DNA of 64,000 bases from contig NZ_AP024601.1 of the NCBI RefSeq assembly GCF_018326425.1, positions 1,042,001-1,106,000 of the forward strand, given 5' to 3'. Both the position numbers and the translations under genes were made by a program. Shown one piece after another: positions 38,024 to 47,707 of the stretch; within the stretch, counting starts at the first letter, position 1; each line of letters begins with the position of its first letter. Below the pieces are notes generated by a model. The model had not been told where the DNA came from. It worked only from the letters and a program-made list of their open reading frames with translations, and ran no database searches. Source of the stretch: Polycladomyces abyssicola (GTDB lineage Bacteria; Bacillota; Bacilli; Thermoactinomycetales; JIR-001).

Positions 38024-38971
38024 ATGAAAGAAAAAGACCTTCTGCGGGTGGCCGATGTACTGGGCACCCCGGTCTGGGGAGTGGAACCGTTTCGGCGCAT
38101 ATGGCGGGTACGTACTTCCAGAGGAGATTGGGTAGCCAAACCGGTTCGGCACGTTACCCACTTGCACTGGTGGCTGTGGGTGGACCGGGAGATGCGGATG
38201 CGCGGCTTTCATCTGATGCCACAAATCCGGACGGACGGGAAGCGATGGGTGTTGACACCACTTATCCCGGGACAACCGGCTTCATACAAAAACTTGTCGG
38301 ATGCACGGAAAGCAGTGCGTCAACTGGCCTGGTTTCATCGGTTGGGAAACGGTTTGCAGACCCGGTCGTATCATCAGGGGGAATATTTACTGGAAGAGCG
38401 TCTGGGCATCCGGCTGCGCGAGTTTTATCGGACGATAACGACATCCGAAGATACGGATCATGAGTTGGCCTCCTTGATAAAGGCATATGGTCCGTTTTTT
38501 TATCAAGCCGGGGTGGCGGCGATGTCGCGGTTGAACGCGCTGGAGTTGCGCAAGTGGGTGAAACGGGATCGTCGCCTTCACCGTTTGGCACACCGTGATT
38601 TGGCCAGTCACAATTGGGTGACGGACACAAAAGGACAGTTGTGGCTGATCGATTTTGAGACAGCCGATTATGACAGCCAGCTGGGAGATGTATGGCAATT
38701 GATGTCCCGCACGCTGTCTGAACATCGTTGGTCACCGGATATATATCGGATGCTCTTGGCCGAATACGAATCGATTCGTCCTCTTTCCGCCGGGGAAAAG
38801 ACACTACTCATCGTGCTGCTTTCGTTTCCCAATGAAGTTTTCCGGGAAGCGGTCGGTCTTGCCCAAGAGAAGAGAGGATACGTACTTGTCAAATCGTTGC
38901 CCTATCTCAAACAGCTCATCCGGGACCGGGAACATTGGCAGCGATTTCTCGAAACAATAAGATCTTGGTAG
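38024..38971 (+). CDS. CotS/YutH-like spore coat kinase-fold protein
   Basis: 315 residues, ATG 38024 behind GAAGGGAG, 13 bases after safA. Kinase-like fold of the aminoglycoside phosphotransferase/CotS group: lysine in RGDWVAKPVRHVTHLHWWLW, catalytic loop LAHRDLASHNWV, metal loop LWLIDFETADYDSQLGD. Coat-associated kinases phosphorylate Cot proteins in Bacillus; whether this one is active is not known. Pairing with safA supports a coat role. Confidence 0.8.
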   Translation: MKEKDLLRVADVLGTPVWGVEPFRRIWRVRTSRGDWVAKPVRHVTHLHWWLWVDREMRMRGFHLMPQIRTDGKRWVLTPLIPGQPASYKNLSDARKAVRQLAWFHRLGNGLQTRSYHQGEYLLEERLGIRLREFYRTITTSEDTDHELASLIKAYGPFFYQAGVAAMSRLNALELRKWVKRDRRLHRLAHRDLASHNWVTDTKGQLWLIDFETADYDSQLGDVWQLMSRTLSEHRWSPDIYRMLLAEYESIRPLSAGEKTLLIVLLSFPNEVFREAVGLAQEKRGYVLVKSLPYLKQLIRDREHWQRFLETIRSW

Positions 38972-38976
38972 CATGG

Positions 38977-39020
38977 AAAGGCTTATGGTATCATGAAGAA
39001 TGATTTCATAAGCCTTTTTT
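38977..39020 (+). terminator. Terminator after the CotS-like gene
   Basis: AAAGGCTTATG ... CATAAGCCTTTTTT stem-loop with T tail, directly before the nitrilase gene. Confidence 0.85.
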
Positions 39021-39042
39021 GTTGTTTTGAGGAGGCCGATCG

Positions 39043-39900
39043 ATGAGAATAGGGTTGGCGCAGATCCGTCCCGCACTGGGACGGTTGGATCGTAATCTCG
39101 CATTGCACCGGGAGATGATCCAGCAAGCGAAGGAGAACCAGGTGGATCTCCTCATTTTCCCGGAGCTCAGCTTGACGGGATATCAACTGCAAGATTTAAC
39201 GTATGAAGTGGCCCGGACGATGGACCATCCCGAGATCCAGGAGCTGGTATCGCTGTCCGAAGAGATGGATCTCGTGTTCGGGATGGTGGAGGAAAGTCCG
39301 GATCATATTTTGTATAATGCCGGTGTCTATGCGAGCGGCGGCCGGATCGTGCACGTTCATCGCAAAGTATATCTGCCCACGTACGGCATGTTTGACGAAG
39401 CCAGGTATTTCGGGCGTGGGAGAAATATCCGCAGCTTCGAGACCCGATTCGGCCGGATGGGCATGCTGATTTGCGAGGACATGTGGCATGTTTCGGTGCC
39501 GTATCTGTTGGCACAGGATGGGGCGGAATGGCTCATCGTTCTGTCCAATTCCCCGGCTCGCCGCGTGGGAAGTGAAGGGTTGGGGTCTGAGCAGGTGTGG
39601 CACCGTCTGCTTTCCACTCATGCGATGCTGCATGGGTCTTATGTCTTTTTCTCCCACCGTGTCGGTGTAGAGGACGGTGTCACCTTTTTCGGCGGATCGA
39701 TGGCCTACGATCCGTTCGGCCGTCTGATCAAGCAAGGTGCCTTGTTCGAGCCGGAATTGGTGCTGGTCGACGTGAAGCCGGATCAGATTCGCCGGGCCCG
39801 TTTCCAAATGCCGATGTTGCGCGACGAGGATGTGGAGTTGACGGCGCGTGAACTGAACCGGATCATTGCTCAGCGGACGGAGGAGGGGACCCGGTCATGA
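39043..39900 (+). CDS. Carbon-nitrogen hydrolase, glutaminase subunit of NAD synthetase
   Basis: 285-residue nitrilase-superfamily protein. Catalytic triad Glu in IFPELSLTGYQL, Lys in HRKVYLPTYGMFDEARYF, Cys in LICEDMWH. This is the domain fused to the N-terminus of glutamine-dependent NadE in many bacteria; the PTYGMFDEARYF loop is typical of NadE amidases. Here it is a separate gene whose stop overlaps the nadE start (ATGA), so it probably supplies ammonia from glutamine to NadE. ATG behind GAGG. Confidence 0.88.
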   Translation: MRIGLAQIRPALGRLDRNLALHREMIQQAKENQVDLLIFPELSLTGYQLQDLTYEVARTMDHPEIQELVSLSEEMDLVFGMVEESPDHILYNAGVYASGGRIVHVHRKVYLPTYGMFDEARYFGRGRNIRSFETRFGRMGMLICEDMWHVSVPYLLAQDGAEWLIVLSNSPARRVGSEGLGSEQVWHRLLSTHAMLHGSYVFFSHRVGVEDGVTFFGGSMAYDPFGRLIKQGALFEPELVLVDVKPDQIRRARFQMPMLRDEDVELTARELNRIIAQRTEEGTRS

Positions 39901-40748
39901 ACAGGATCGAAGAGATGTTTGTGCAAGCACCGTATTTACGGGTGGATGAAAAACTGACCGTCGATCTCTTGACGCGTGCACTGCGGGAAGAGGTGGAAAA
40001 AGCTGGGTTTGATCGGGTCATCCTCGGGTTGTCCGGCGGCATCGATTCCGCTCTGTCGTTGTATCTGTGCGTCGAAGCGTTCGGCAAGGATCGTGTGACG
40101 GCTGTGCGGATGCCGTACAGAACGAGCAGTCCGTCCAGTTTGGCCGATGCGCAGGCAGCGATCGACGACACGGGTGTGGAGTCGATCACCATCGATATCA
40201 CTCCGCAGATCGATGCCTATTTTGAGCGGTTTCCCGATGCCACCCCACTCAGACGGGGAAACAAAATGGCACGCGAACGGATGACGATTTTGTACGACCT
40301 GTCCGCCCAATACAACGCATTGGTGATCGGTACCAGCAACAAGACGGAACTGTTGTTGGGTTACGGGACCCAATACGGCGACATGGCGTCGGCGGTCAAC
40401 CCGCTCGGGGATCTGTACAAAACACAGGTGCGCCAACTGTCTGCCTATCTGGGCGTCCCGCAACAAATCATCGACAAACCGCCGAGCGCTGATCTGTGGC
40501 AGGATCAAACCGACGAAGGAGAATTGGGTTTCAGTTACTTCGACGTCGACCGGCTCCTGTACTACTTGATCGATTGCCGCTATACGCGGGAACAGCTGTC
40601 GGAGCTGGGGTTCCCATCCGATTTTGTGGAAAGGGTGACTCGCCGGATCGTGCGAAACCAGTACAAACGCCGACTGCCGGTGATTCTGAAGCTGGGAGAC
40701 CGCACGATCGGCGTCGACTTCCGTTACCTGCGTGATTGGGGTTTGTAA
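39897..40748 (+). CDS. nadE: NAD+ synthetase (ammonia-transferring subunit)
   Basis: 283 residues. Adenylates and amidates nicotinate adenine dinucleotide. PP-loop [15 protein letters not shown] near residue 45, then [40 protein letters not shown] and [20 protein letters not shown]. Translationally coupled to the nitrilase gene. Length and lack of an internal amidase domain mark it as the short form. Confidence 0.94.
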   Translation: MNRIEEMFVQAPYLRVDEKLTVDLLTRALREEVEKAGFDRVILGLSGGIDSALSLYLCVEAFGKDRVTAVRMPYRTSSPSSLADAQAAIDDTGVESITIDITPQIDAYFERFPDATPLRRGNKMARERMTILYDLSAQYNALVIGTSNKTELLLGYGTQYGDMASAVNPLGDLYKTQVRQLSAYLGVPQQIIDKPPSADLWQDQTDEGELGFSYFDVDRLLYYLIDCRYTREQLSELGFPSDFVERVTRRIVRNQYKRRLPVILKLGDRTIGVDFRYLRDWGL

Positions 40749-40783
40749 CAATACGGATGACGCTGTGGGAAGAGGTGTGGAAC

Positions 40784-41539
40784 ATGGCTGGTCATTCCAA
40801 ATGGAAAAACATTCAACATCGTAAAGGACGGCAAGACGCACTGAGGGGCAAACTGTTCGCCAAATTGGCTCGCGAAATCTTCGTCGCCGCACGGGAAGGC
40901 GGCCCGGATCCCAATAACAACCAGCGGTTGCGCTTGGCCATCGCCAAGGCGCGCTCGCAAAACATGCCCAACGACAACATCGAACGGGCGATCAAAAAGG
41001 CGACAGGAGAAAGCGGAGGCAACAACTACGAGCATATCGTGTACGAAGGGTACGGTCCCGGCGGCGTTGCGGTGATGGTGGAGGCACTGTCGGACAACCG
41101 CAACCGGACTGCCGCCGACATGCGGCACATTTTTTCCAAACGAGGCGGCAACCTGGGTGAATCCGGCTGTGTGGCCTGGATGTTCGACCGCAAAGGGCTG
41201 CTGGTTATCGACCGGAGCCAAACGGACAAGGACGAGGAAGACATTTTGGCTGTGGCGTTGGAAGCCGGAGCGGAGGATTTCCAAACGACGGACCAAACCT
41301 ATGAAATCACAACCGATCCGGAAAGCTTCGAGGAAGTGAAAAATGCGCTGGAAGCAGAGGGATTGTCCTTCACCACCGCCGAAGTGACGATGGTGCCGCA
41401 AAATACGGTCCAGCTGTCGGGAGAAGATGTTCCCAAAATGCTGGCCTTGATGGAAGCGTTGGAAGACCATGACGACGTACAAAACGTCTATGCCAACTTC
41501 GACATCAGCGAAGAAGAAATGGAGAAATACAATGGTTAA
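40784..41539 (+). CDS. yebC: YebC/PmpR-family protein
   Basis: 251 residues, ATG 40784 behind GGAAGAGGTG. N-terminus [20 protein letters not shown], acidic middle and C-terminal domains ([20 protein letters not shown]). Family members act as transcription factors or, as shown for some, as translation factors easing proline-rich stalling. Matches yrbC of B. subtilis near safA. Confidence 0.94.
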   Translation: MAGHSKWKNIQHRKGRQDALRGKLFAKLAREIFVAAREGGPDPNNNQRLRLAIAKARSQNMPNDNIERAIKKATGESGGNNYEHIVYEGYGPGGVAVMVEALSDNRNRTAADMRHIFSKRGGNLGESGCVAWMFDRKGLLVIDRSQTDKDEEDILAVALEAGAEDFQTTDQTYEITTDPESFEEVKNALEAEGLSFTTAEVTMVPQNTVQLSGEDVPKMLALMEALEDHDDVQNVYANFDISEEEMEKYNG

Positions 41540-41874
41540 ACCGTTGTTTGCTGGTGAGCGGGTTCGGTTAGCCCGCTCTAAAAATATCCACTGATTTCCT
41601 CATGAGATTTCACAAAAAGAGATCGGAGAGAAAGGAAAGAAGACAAAAAAGGTTATTTTCTACTGTTTTCAATAGAAAATCGGGCCTGTTTGCAAAATGT
41701 CGAATCGTGACGATCGTGGTACAATGAAATCATCCGTTCGCTCGATCGGTTTGGACGGCAGGCATAACCCGAAGGGTGCGGTGACGTGAACTGCACCTTC
41801 TCTTTTTGTGTTGATTTTTTTCTATCATTAACAAATGAGTAGAGAGAGTTTGAGAGAAATGGGAGGGAACGTAT
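41540..41874. other. Intergenic region after yebC with several hairpins
   Basis: Contains a GAGCGGG/CCCGCTC stem (41553-41575, possibly the yebC terminator but without a T run), an ATTTTCTA/TAGAAAAT stem (41655-41678), a TACAAT -10-like box at 41720, and a GAAGGGTGC/GCACCTTC stem followed by TCTTTTTG near 41770-41815. The last two could bound a small RNA of about 90 bases. Confidence 0.45.
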
Positions 41875-42828
41875 TTGCGACTGTGGAGCCGGTTCGCACT
41901 TTTGGGGGTGATGGTCTTGTTGGGTGCGGGCTGTACGGGTCAGGAAACAGCGAAGTCGGCCCCCGCTTCGAAGCCGCACGTGGACCATCAGCAACAACAT
42001 ACTGCACAGCATCAACCGCCCGCATCCGGCGCAATTCCGCAATCCAAACATGCATCACCCGCATCAGGCACACAGCCTGCCAAACAGCCGGAGCAAAGGG
42101 CGTTGCCGGACAGCAAGCATACCCAAGCTGACACCCGGAACAATCACTGGAAAGGCTCCACCCAACTGTCGGAGCAAAAACCGTCTGCCCAATCCGAGCC
42201 ATTGATCATTTTCAAGGGATCGGGCGGAAAAAAAGCCGTGGCGCTCACCTTTGATGACGGACCGGATACATACTACACGAAGCGGGTGTTGGACATCCTG
42301 AAAAAAGAAGGGGTCCACGCCACCTTTTTTGTTACGGGGAAAAATGCCCAAGCACATCCGGAGATGATCCGGCGAATTCTCCAGGAAGGACATGTGTTGG
42401 GCAACCATTCTTGGAATCATCCCGATTTGACCCGTTTGACCCCGAGTCAGGCGGTAGCACAGATTGAACGGACCAATACCGTCATTTTCAATTTGACGGG
42501 TATGCGTATGCTGTTGGTTCGTCCGCCGTACGGAAAGCTGAATGATCAGCTCGAACAGCGGTTTCATCAGCTGGGATACACCATCGTCAACTGGAGTGTG
42601 GATACCCGCGACTGGGCGGGTACGCCGACGGCCAAAATCATGCGCTATGTACAGAACCAGACGGGACCGGGCGGCATCATCCTGCAACACTCGGCGGGAG
42701 CGCCCGGACACCTGGACAACACGATCAAAGCGTTGCCGCATATCATTCACTACCTCAAATCACACGGCTACGAAATCGTGACGATACCCGAGTTGCTGGC
42801 CAAACCGGCTTATGTCGGCATCAGATGA
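41875..42828 (+). CDS. Polysaccharide deacetylase lipoprotein
   Basis: 317 residues, TTG start behind GGGAGGG. Lipobox VLLGAGC (Cys about residue 20), a His/Gln/Ser/Pro-rich linker to about residue 110, then a NodB domain: AVALTFDDGPDTYYTKRVLD, HVLGNHSWNHPDLT, LVRPPYGKLND, NWSVDTRDWAG, GGIILQHSAGA. A wall- or membrane-attached deacetylase, resembling PdaA/PgdA-type enzymes. Paralogue of the deacetylase at 33.6 kb. Confidence 0.9.
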   Translation: MRLWSRFALLGVMVLLGAGCTGQETAKSAPASKPHVDHQQQHTAQHQPPASGAIPQSKHASPASGTQPAKQPEQRALPDSKHTQADTRNNHWKGSTQLSEQKPSAQSEPLIIFKGSGGKKAVALTFDDGPDTYYTKRVLDILKKEGVHATFFVTGKNAQAHPEMIRRILQEGHVLGNHSWNHPDLTRLTPSQAVAQIERTNTVIFNLTGMRMLLVRPPYGKLNDQLEQRFHQLGYTIVNWSVDTRDWAGTPTAKIMRYVQNQTGPGGIILQHSAGAPGHLDNTIKALPHIIHYLKSHGYEIVTIPELLAKPAYVGIR

Positions 42829-42833
42829 ACATA

Positions 42834-42875
42834 AACACCCCATGCTACATGCATGGGGTGTTCACATTTTTGCTC
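42834..42875 (+). terminator. Terminator after deacetylase lipoprotein
   Basis: AACACCCCATGC TACAT GCATGGGGTGTT, a perfect 12-bp stem, then CACATTTTTG. Confidence 0.88.
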
Positions 42876-43051
42876 TTTCAATCGCTTTTGCATTTCCAGC
42901 CCCATTTTTTCAGCAGTCGGATCAGCTGCTCCTTTTCCTCTATCGACAAGCCGCGACTGAGCCCGGTGCAGTTTTCGGTATGGTGCGGTATAATAATTTC
43001 GAATTGAATGGTATCAAAATTGAGAAAAATGCATGAGGAGGAACACGTCGG

Positions 43052-43654
43052 ATGACCCTCAGCGTGAAAGAAGCCATTGAAAGCCGGCGCAGTATTCGAG
43101 AGTACGAACAAAAGCCCATTCCGCGTGCAGATTTGCAGGAGATCCTGTGGTTGGCCCATTTGGCTCCCAGTGCGTGGAACGTACAACCGTGGCGCTTGAT
43201 CGTCGTGACCGATCCGGAATTGAAATCACAGTTGCAAGAGGCGGCCTACGGACAAAAGCAGGTTGGCTCGGCTCCCGCCGTCATCGTGGTCACCAGCGAT
43301 ATGGAGGATGTACTCCAACACCCCCGGGAATTTGCACACCCCAACATGCCGCCCGAAGCGGTGGACCGGTTGGAGAAAACCATCTTGGATACGTTCGGAT
43401 CGCAAAGTGTAGAACAACGTGGAGCATGGGGAGCGGCTCAGACATATATCTTTTTGGGATTCTTGCTCATTGCGGCGAAAGGAATGGGATACGACACCTC
43501 CCCCATGCTCGGGTTTGACCCCGTCAAGGTGCGACGGCTTCTCAACCTGGCGGATCACGTGCAAATTCCCGCTTTGGTGGCGATCGGCAAAGGTGCTGAA
43601 CCTGGCTATCCCCATCACCGCCATTCTCTGGATCGCATTGTGACGTACCGTTAA
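43052..43654 (+). CDS. Nitroreductase-family FMN oxidoreductase
   Basis: 200 residues, ATG behind GAGGAGG. FMN-binding starts: IESRRSIREYEQKPI near residue 10, HLAPSAWNVQPWRLIVV near residue 40, and the late AAKGMGYDTSPMLGFD. Cytoplasmic NAD(P)H-dependent reductase; true substrate unknown. Single gene with its own terminator. Confidence 0.9.
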   Translation: MTLSVKEAIESRRSIREYEQKPIPRADLQEILWLAHLAPSAWNVQPWRLIVVTDPELKSQLQEAAYGQKQVGSAPAVIVVTSDMEDVLQHPREFAHPNMPPEAVDRLEKTILDTFGSQSVEQRGAWGAAQTYIFLGFLLIAAKGMGYDTSPMLGFDPVKVRRLLNLADHVQIPALVAIGKGAEPGYPHHRHSLDRIVTYR

Positions 43655-43734
43655 TATTCCCCAATCTCATTATCCAAGGTCGATCCTCTTTGCACGGGAT
43701 CGCCCCTCTTCGTATGTGCCATTTTTTCATGAAA

Positions 43735-43770
43735 AAACCGGGTTCCCATTAAGGGAATCCGGTTTTCGTT
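43735..43770 (+). terminator. Terminator after nitroreductase
   Basis: AACCGGGTTCCC ATTAA GGGAATCCGGTT hairpin flanked by A and T runs. Confidence 0.8.
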
Positions 43771-44173
43771 ACTTCCGGCAGGCAAGTCGACTGTATACAC
43801 TATCGAATTGGATCCTGCCCAAAAGTTGAGAAAAGAAGCTGTATCCAATCCTGATAGAACCAGGTGTGTATGATTTTAGGTAATTTATCCCATATATGTG
43901 ACGTTTTTATCGACAAATGGTGGCTGATTTGTTTCATCTTGTTGAAATTCATTTGAATTCGAGCTGAAACCGGGGACTGCAAGGGATAGGATTTGATATG
44001 ATGGGATGGAATCAAAATCCTTTACAAAGCCCTAACATATCCTGAAACACCCTAAAATTACCGGTTATTACCGGAAACCAACCGAAAGTGAAGGAGCATC
44101 GGCGAAACCTTGGGATCGACTTATGTGAAAAGTTGAACAATTTTGCGCTGATGCGGGAAAGGGGATAACGACG
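43771..44173 (+). promoter_or_regulatory. qox upstream region with repeats and leader hairpin
   Basis: About 400 bases without a gene. CCCTAA occurs at 44030 and 44050, exactly 20 bp apart; ATTACCGG occurs twice in tandem at about 44058-44074. Closer to qoxA, GCATCGGCGAAA (44096) pairs with TTTGCGCTGATGC (44143) with one G-U and one bulge, forming a long leader stem. These are candidate sites for control of the oxidase operon. Confidence 0.45.
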
Positions 44174-45097
44174 ATGGAGCCATTTCGCAAACGTTTACGT
44201 CAATGGCTGACACTGATCGGCTTGTCGGCGGTGTTGCTGCTGGCGGGCTGCAGCCGTGAACAATATGTGGTACTGGATCCGAAAGGCCCTATCGCGAAAC
44301 AACAATATGATCTCATCGTTTGGTCGTTCGGATTAATGTTGATCATCGTTTTGGCGGTATTTGGGATTTTTGCGTACGTGATCATCAAATACCGGGCCAA
44401 ACCGGAAAACAAAGGCTACGAACCGCCGGATCAGGAGGGCAGCAAGCTCCTTGAGACGGTCTGGACGTTGATTCCCATCGTAGTCGTCATCGCATTGGCG
44501 GTTCCCACGGTGAAGGCGACATACGGCTTGGAAAAACAGCCTTCCAGTGACAAACCGCCGATCACCATCAAGGTGACGTCGGCGGATTGGAAATGGATTT
44601 TCCGCTATCCCAAGGAAGGAATTGAGACGGTCAACTACGTGACAATTCCCGCCGATACACCGGTCAATTTCGAGATGGACGCGGTGGGACCGATGAACTC
44701 GTTTTGGGTTCCTTCACTGGGCGGACAGGAATATACCATGCCCGGCATGGTGATGCATCTGTGGTTGCAGGCGGATCAACCCGGTGTGTACCAAGGGAGA
44801 AGTGCCAACTTCTCCGGTAAGTATTTCACCCACATGACCTTTGACGTCATCGCCAAATCGCCTGCGGATTATGACAAATGGGTTCAGCAGGTGAAGAAAA
44901 CCGCGCCGAAACAAACGGAAGAGCAGTATCTTCAGTTGTTGGAGCGTGGTTTGGCGAAGAAAATGACCTTCTCTTCCTATCCCAAAATTGCCGATCAAGC
45001 GGGATTGATTGGGGAAGTCAAAGGCATCCGGGATAAGATGAACGGGCCGAAAGAGCCTGACACCGGAACGATGCACCATCACCATCACGCCCACTGA
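44174..45097 (+). CDS. qoxA: Menaquinol oxidase aa3 subunit II (QoxA)
   Basis: 307-residue lipoprotein: signal with lipobox VLLLAGC, two membrane helices (about 45-70 and 90-112), then an extracytoplasmic cupredoxin domain. The copper-A ligands of cytochrome c oxidases are absent: where CxxxC should be, the sequence is QGRSANFSGKYFTHMTFDVI. With NSFWVPSLGGQEYTMPGM this identifies the quinol oxidase form. The C-terminus is a natural His tract (MHHHHHAH). ATG behind GGAAAGGGG; first gene of qoxABCD. Confidence 0.93.
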   Translation: MEPFRKRLRQWLTLIGLSAVLLLAGCSREQYVVLDPKGPIAKQQYDLIVWSFGLMLIIVLAVFGIFAYVIIKYRAKPENKGYEPPDQEGSKLLETVWTLIPIVVVIALAVPTVKATYGLEKQPSSDKPPITIKVTSADWKWIFRYPKEGIETVNYVTIPADTPVNFEMDAVGPMNSFWVPSLGGQEYTMPGMVMHLWLQADQPGVYQGRSANFSGKYFTHMTFDVIAKSPADYDKWVQQVKKTAPKQTEEQYLQLLERGLAKKMTFSSYPKIADQAGLIGEVKGIRDKMNGPKEPDTGTMHHHHHAH

Positions 45098-45119
45098 GGG
45101 AGAAGGAGGATTGGCAAGT

Positions 45120-47072
45120 ATGGGATTTCATCTTCCCAAGAACTTTTTGGTGACCGGCGAACCGATGATTGTTGTCGCCGAAGTGTTGAGCGTGCTCACT
45201 CTCGCCGGGATCATTTTCGTCTTGACTTACTATAAGAAATGGAAATGGCTGTGGGACGAATGGCTGACGACCGTTGATCACAAAAAGATCGGGATCATGT
45301 ACATTATGACGTCCCTGTTGATGTTGTTCCGCGGGGGCGTGGACGCCTTGCTGATGCGGACGCAGTTGGCTTTGCCCAACCTGCACATTCTGGACGCGGA
45401 ACACTATAACCAGATTTTCACCGCGCACGGTACGATCATGATCTTTTTCATGGCCATGCCGTTCATCTTCGGATTGATGAACGTGGCCGTGCCGCTGCAA
45501 ATCGGAGCGCGTGACGTCGCATTCCCTTACCTGAACGCCATCAGCTTCTGGCTGTTTTTCGTCGGTTGCATGCTGTTCAACATCTCGTTCATGATCGGTG
45601 GCGCGCCGGATGCGGGTTGGACCAACTACACACCGCTGGCCGGCAGTGATCTTGCTCCCGGACCCGGTATCAACTACTACCTGATCAGCTTGCAGATTTC
45701 CGGAATCGGGTCGCTGATGACCGGGATCAACTTCCTGGTCACCATCCTGAAAATGCGCGCGCCGGGCATGACGTTGATGCGGATGCCGATGTTTACGTGG
45801 TCCGTGTTGATCACGTCGATCATCATCATCTTCGCGTTCCCGGTGCTGACCGTTGCGTTGGCCTTGTTGACAATCGACCGGTTGTTCGGGTCGCACTTCT
45901 TCACCATCTCCGGTGGAGGAGAGCCGATGATGTGGGCCAACCTGTTCTGGATCTGGGGTCACCCGGAAGTGTATATCGTGGTTTTGCCCGCATTCGGCAT
46001 TTTCTCCGATGTGATCAGCACGTTCGCCCGTAAGCGGCTGTTCGGATACGGCGCGATGGTGTACTCGATGGTCGTGATCTCGGCACTCAGCTTCCTTACA
46101 TGGGTGCACCACTTCTTCACGATGGGCGCAGGACCGGCCGTTAACTCCTTCTTCTCGATATCGACGATGGCCATCGCCATTCCGACCGGGGTGAAGGTGT
46201 TCAACTGGCTGTTTACGCTGTACAAAGGACGGATTGAATTTACGACGCCGATGCTGTGGTCGGTCGGCTTCATCCCCACGTTCCTGATCGGGGGCCTGAC
46301 CGGGGTGATGCTCGCTGTGGCACCGGCGGATTACCAATATCACAACAGTTACTTCCTGATCTCCCACTTCCACTATGTATTGGTCGGGGGAACCGTTTTC
46401 GGTTGTTTGGCGGGGCTGTACTATTGGTGGCCCAAAATGTTCGGTTTCAAGCTGGACGAACGGCAAGGGAAATGGGCGTTTTGGCTGTTTAACATCGGGT
46501 TTAATGTCTGCTTCTTCCCTCAGTATTTGGTGGGCTTAATGGGGATGACCCGGCGGATATACACCTATCCGGAAGGGCTTGGCTGGACTCCGTACAACTT
46601 TATCTCTACGGTGGGCGCCTATATGATGGGTGTCGGGTTCCTCATCATGGTGTACAACATCTTGTACAGCGTGCGTCACGGCGAACGCGATGTCACGGGC
46701 GACATCTGGAACGGGCGGACGCTGGAGTGGTCGATCTCCTCGCCGGCACCGCACTACAACTTCGCCCGCATCCCGGAAGTGGATGACGTGGACGCGTGGT
46801 GGCACATGAAGAAGCGGAAACGGAAACAACCTTGGGAACTGCGACCACTCAAACCGATTCACATGCCCAACAACTCTGGCCGGCCGTTTATCATGTCGAT
46901 TTGGTTCTTCATCGCCGGGTTTGGGTTGGTGTTTGAATGGTATTGGATGGGTATCATCGGATTGCTCGGCGTGCTGTATTGCATGCTGAAACGTTCGTTT
47001 GAATACGACGATCACCACTACATTCAAGTGGATGAGATCGAGCGTACGGAATCTGCGGCAGGGAGGGCGTGA
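45120..47072 (+). CDS. qoxB: Menaquinol oxidase aa3 subunit I (QoxB)
   Basis: 650 residues, ATG 45120 behind AGAAGGAGG. Catalytic haem-copper subunit with about 14-15 membrane helices. Haem and copper ligands: FTAHGTIMIFFMAMPF, IWGHPEVYIVVLPAFG (CuB His and the cross-linked Tyr), TWVHHFFTMGAGP (CuB His pair), ISHFHYVLVGGTVFG (haem ligands). Pumps protons while reducing oxygen with electrons from menaquinol. Confidence 0.97.
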   Translation: MGFHLPKNFLVTGEPMIVVAEVLSVLTLAGIIFVLTYYKKWKWLWDEWLTTVDHKKIGIMYIMTSLLMLFRGGVDALLMRTQLALPNLHILDAEHYNQIFTAHGTIMIFFMAMPFIFGLMNVAVPLQIGARDVAFPYLNAISFWLFFVGCMLFNISFMIGGAPDAGWTNYTPLAGSDLAPGPGINYYLISLQISGIGSLMTGINFLVTILKMRAPGMTLMRMPMFTWSVLITSIIIIFAFPVLTVALALLTIDRLFGSHFFTISGGGEPMMWANLFWIWGHPEVYIVVLPAFGIFSDVISTFARKRLFGYGAMVYSMVVISALSFLTWVHHFFTMGAGPAVNSFFSISTMAIAIPTGVKVFNWLFTLYKGRIEFTTPMLWSVGFIPTFLIGGLTGVMLAVAPADYQYHNSYFLISHFHYVLVGGTVFGCLAGLYYWWPKMFGFKLDERQGKWAFWLFNIGFNVCFFPQYLVGLMGMTRRIYTYPEGLGWTPYNFISTVGAYMMGVGFLIMVYNILYSVRHGERDVTGDIWNGRTLEWSISSPAPHYNFARIPEVDDVDAWWHMKKRKRKQPWELRPLKPIHMPNNSGRPFIMSIWFFIAGFGLVFEWYWMGIIGLLGVLYCMLKRSFEYDDHHYIQVDEIERTESAAGRA

Positions 47073-47074
47073 CG

Positions 47075-47707
47075 ATGGCAGAACACGCATTGCAAACGCA
47101 CGGTAAATCCGCGGAAGAGTCCGCCTTGCCCTTGGAGTACTCAACAGAGGAAGGTCGTCTGAAAATCTTCGGTTTCTGGGTGTTCCTGGGTGCGGAAATC
47201 GTCTTGTTCGCCAGTTTGTTTGCCACGTATCTCGTTTTGGCGGGGCGCACTGCCGGCGGACCGACAGCGAAAGAACTGTTTGAGATCAAGGATTTCATGA
47301 TGGAAACGATCATCTTGTTGACCAGCAGTTTCACCTGCGGTCTCGGCACCTTGGCCTTGCGCAACCGGAGCAAGGGAGGTATCCTGTTCTGGTATGTTGT
47401 GACTTTGCTCTTGGGTCTGGCCTTCATCGCACTGGAAATAACGGAGTTTGTCCATTACGTGGGTGAAGGCGCGACCATGCAACGAAGCGCATTTCTGTCC
47501 GGCTTCTTCACGTTGGTGGGCACGCACGGTGCGCACGTCAGCCTGGGGATTCTCTGGATGACACTGATCTTGATCCAATTGGTTCAACGCGGCGTCACCG
47601 CCGCCACGGCCAGGAGAGTGTTCATCGTCGGCTTGTACTGGCACTTCCTGGACGTGGTCTGGATCTTCATTTTCACGCTCGTCTACCTGATGGGGGTGGC
47701 GTACTGA
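47075..47707 (+). CDS. qoxC: Menaquinol oxidase aa3 subunit III (QoxC)
   Basis: 210 residues, ATG 47075 behind GGGAGG. Five membrane helices: FGFWVFLGAEIVLFASLFAT, then METIILLTSSFTCGLGTLAL, FWYVVTLLLGLAFIALEIT, FTLVGTHGAHVSLGILWM, VGLYWHFLDVVWIFIFTLVY. Structural subunit III of the oxidase. Stop codon overlaps the start of qoxD (TGATG). Confidence 0.95.
   Translation: MAEHALQTHGKSAEESALPLEYSTEEGRLKIFGFWVFLGAEIVLFASLFATYLVLAGRTAGGPTAKELFEIKDFMMETIILLTSSFTCGLGTLALRNRSKGGILFWYVVTLLLGLAFIALEITEFVHYVGEGATMQRSAFLSGFFTLVGTHGAHVSLGILWMTLILIQLVQRGVTAATARRVFIVGLYWHFLDVVWIFIFTLVYLMGVAY

Noticed and set aside
44174-45097. Cytochrome c oxidase subunit II (CtaC)
   Set aside because: The copper-A Cys and His ligands are missing, so it is the quinol oxidase subunit QoxA.
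45018-46466. 482-codon minus-strand frame across qoxB
   Set aside because: Mirror frame of the highly conserved oxidase subunit; no start signal.
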